5,674 nucleotides of DNA, taken from the NCBI GenBank assembly GCA_013330355.1, contig DUIM01000188.1:1-5674 (forward strand), read 5' to 3'. The notes under the pieces are model-generated. The model was given only the letters and a program-made list of their open reading frames with translations, searched no databases and was not told where the DNA came from. The position numbers and the translations under genes are program-made. Positions 4,567-5,674 of the stretch are shown piece by piece. Numbering within the stretch: position 1 is the stretch's first letter; the number at the start of each line of letters is the position of its first letter. The stretch comes from Methanosarcinales archaeon. Its GTDB lineage: Archaea > Halobacteriota > Methanosarcinia > Methanosarcinales > Methanocomedenaceae.

Positions 4567-5674
4567 ATGTCTGATAATGCTATAAAAGATTCCACAGCCA
4601 GTGGCCTTGAGGTCAATGTAGAAATGGACATCCAGGATTCCCATTTCATTTACACCCAGACCGCTAACGCCTCAAAGAAGACCCTGGATTACGACTATAA
4701 ACGGTGCAATGGATGCGGGATATGTATCGATGTGTGCCCTGTAAATGCGATAGAGGCAGGCCCGCTTTTCGAGATAGCTACAGGTATGGACGCACCGCCC
4801 GTGATCATTGACCAGACCAAATGCACCTTTTGCGGTATGTGCGCCTCATTCTGTCCGGTAAGGGCTATCAGGATGGACATGGACGGCCAGGATATATTTG
4901 ATAATCCCAACTTTTCACAACTGGACTCAAAGGTTGTCATCAATGAGAAATGCCTGCCCTGCATGTTATGCGAAAAAGCCTGCCCCCAGGAAGCCATAAA
5001 ACTGGAACTCACTTTTCCCACTAAGGAAGAAGTGGCCCCGTTCAAGGAAGGGCAAAAAGGCGAGATCACAGTGGATATGGATAAGTGCAACTTCTGCGGC
5101 ATGTGTGCGTACCTCTGTCCCGCTTTCGTGCTGGTGGAGCAAGAGCCAAGACCTGATAACCCTGTACCGTTCCAGGACCTGCTCATAGACCTTGATAAAT
5201 GCGACTACTGCAGGATATGCGAGGATTTCTGCCCTGAGGATGCCATCAGGGTAGAAGGGAAACTGGAGGCACCTGTGCCCAAGATATCAGGTACTGTGAC
5301 TATTGATAACGAAAAGTGCACAAGGTGCGGCTGGTGTAAGGCTGTCTGTCCTTATGGAGCAGTGGATATAGTAAAACCTTTTGAAGGGGAGATAGAACTT
5401 ATCGAGAACAGGCTGGCTGATTGTGACCCGGTTGGCTGCCATGGGTGTTTTAATGTATGCCCTGCACATGCCTGGTATGTGCCTCCTGATAAGAAAATCG
5501 ACGTGAACAAGGACTACTGTATTTACTGTGGAGCATGCGAGAAGGCCTGCCATGTGTATGCAATAGATGTCGAGCGCTCTGGTGTGGAGCACACTGAAGT
5601 AAGGGATTTGCCCTGGTCATCCGAGTGGAAGGATGCCATCAATGCGATCAAAACTGGTGATCGGTCAAGACCCG
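4567..5674 (+). CDS. fwdF: Formylmethanofuran dehydrogenase polyferredoxin subunit F, partial (C-terminus beyond right edge)
   Basis: 369 codons are visible without a stop. Eight Cys clusters, each able to bind one [4Fe-4S], start at residues 47, 86, 129, 174, 212, 251, 286 and 318. Seven have the standard CxxCxxCxxxC spacing. The seventh is CX4CX2CX3CP (286-298), and the eighth ends in His where Pro is usual (C328-H329). Eight clusters in about 330 residues followed by a Trp-rich tail (LPWSSEWKDAI) match the polyferredoxin of the tungsten or molybdenum formylmethanofuran dehydrogenase complex, which wires electrons to the enzyme reducing CO2 onto methanofuran. It is cytoplasmic. Little of the protein should remain beyond the edge. 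The ATG at 4567 is chosen for its TATA spacing; an internal ATG at 4624 (residue 20), preceded by GAGGT, is an alternative start. The Mo (fmd) and W (fwd) forms cannot be told apart here. Catalytic subunit genes are expected downstream. A generic polyferredoxin such as an Mvh or Ech partner is the main alternative. Confidence 0.85.
   Translation, partial: MSDNAIKDSTASGLEVNVEMDIQDSHFIYTQTANASKKTLDYDYKRCNGCGICIDVCPVNAIEAGPLFEIATGMDAPPVIIDQTKCTFCGMCASFCPVRAIRMDMDGQDIFDNPNFSQLDSKVVINEKCLPCMLCEKACPQEAIKLELTFPTKEEVAPFKEGQKGEITVDMDKCNFCGMCAYLCPAFVLVEQEPRPDNPVPFQDLLIDLDKCDYCRICEDFCPEDAIRVEGKLEAPVPKISGTVTIDNEKCTRCGWCKAVCPYGAVDIVKPFEGEIELIENRLADCDPVGCHGCFNVCPAHAWYVPPDKKIDVNKDYCIYCGACEKACHVYAIDVERSGVEHTEVRDLPWSSEWKDAINAIKTGDRSRP

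Noticed and set aside
4695..5186. Minus-strand ORF of 163 codons opposite the polyferredoxin
   Set aside because: It is the antisense of repeated Cys-cluster codons; the plus strand has eight regular iron-sulfur motifs.
5287..5592. Minus-strand ORF of 101 codons opposite the polyferredoxin
   Set aside because: Same reason: shadow of the plus-strand iron-sulfur clusters 6-8.
1..5674. CRISPR array, insertion sequence or long direct repeats
   Set aside because: No regularly spaced repeats, terminal inverted repeats or transposase motifs were found on reading both strands.

Overview
The window reads as chromosomal DNA of a methanogenic or methane-oxidising archaeon, most likely Methanosarcinales-like. 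Three things point there: an eight-cluster polyferredoxin of the formylmethanofuran dehydrogenase type (FwdF/FmdF) at the right edge, archaeal TATA boxes about 24-30 bp ahead of several starts with little or no leader, and two tRNA genes without encoded CCA, one of which carries an extra segment that looks like an archaeal intron. The order-level placement is inference from these features, not a database result.

Left part (1-867). The N-terminal half of a ZnuA-type metal-binding lipoprotein runs off the left edge on the minus strand. A doubtful 105-codon ORF lies upstream and overlaps its start. A complete tRNA-Asp(GTC) follows on the plus strand, with a TATA-like box and T-run terminator.

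Middle (884-2040). A complete UPF0173-type metallo-beta-lactamase-fold hydrolase lies on the minus strand, facing the tRNA, with a promoter that suggests a leaderless mRNA. Upstream of it is a decayed AbrB/SpoVT-type regulator or antitoxin gene (frameshift plus stop), then roughly 280 bp with only short, broken coding-like stretches.

Centre (2048-3748). The largest complete gene encodes a surface protein with an unusual layout: signal peptide, lamin-tail domain, two phospholipase-D-like domains with intact HKD motifs, and a C-terminal membrane anchor. Its start codon is not ATG and is open to question.

Right part (3749-5674). A tRNA-Ser(CGA) on the minus strand carries a 34-nt insertion in its D arm, best explained as a non-canonical archaeal tRNA intron. 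Next is a small minus-strand hypothetical ORF whose TAG stop is followed by a plausible acidic tail. The polyferredoxin gene then starts from its own TATA box and runs off the right edge. It is open to the window end and belongs to the first step of CO2-based methanogenesis, or the last step of its reversal.

The genes do not form one pathway. Each protein gene appears to be its own transcription unit (metal uptake, a generic hydrolase, a surface enzyme, C1 metabolism), separated by tRNA genes and decayed remnants.
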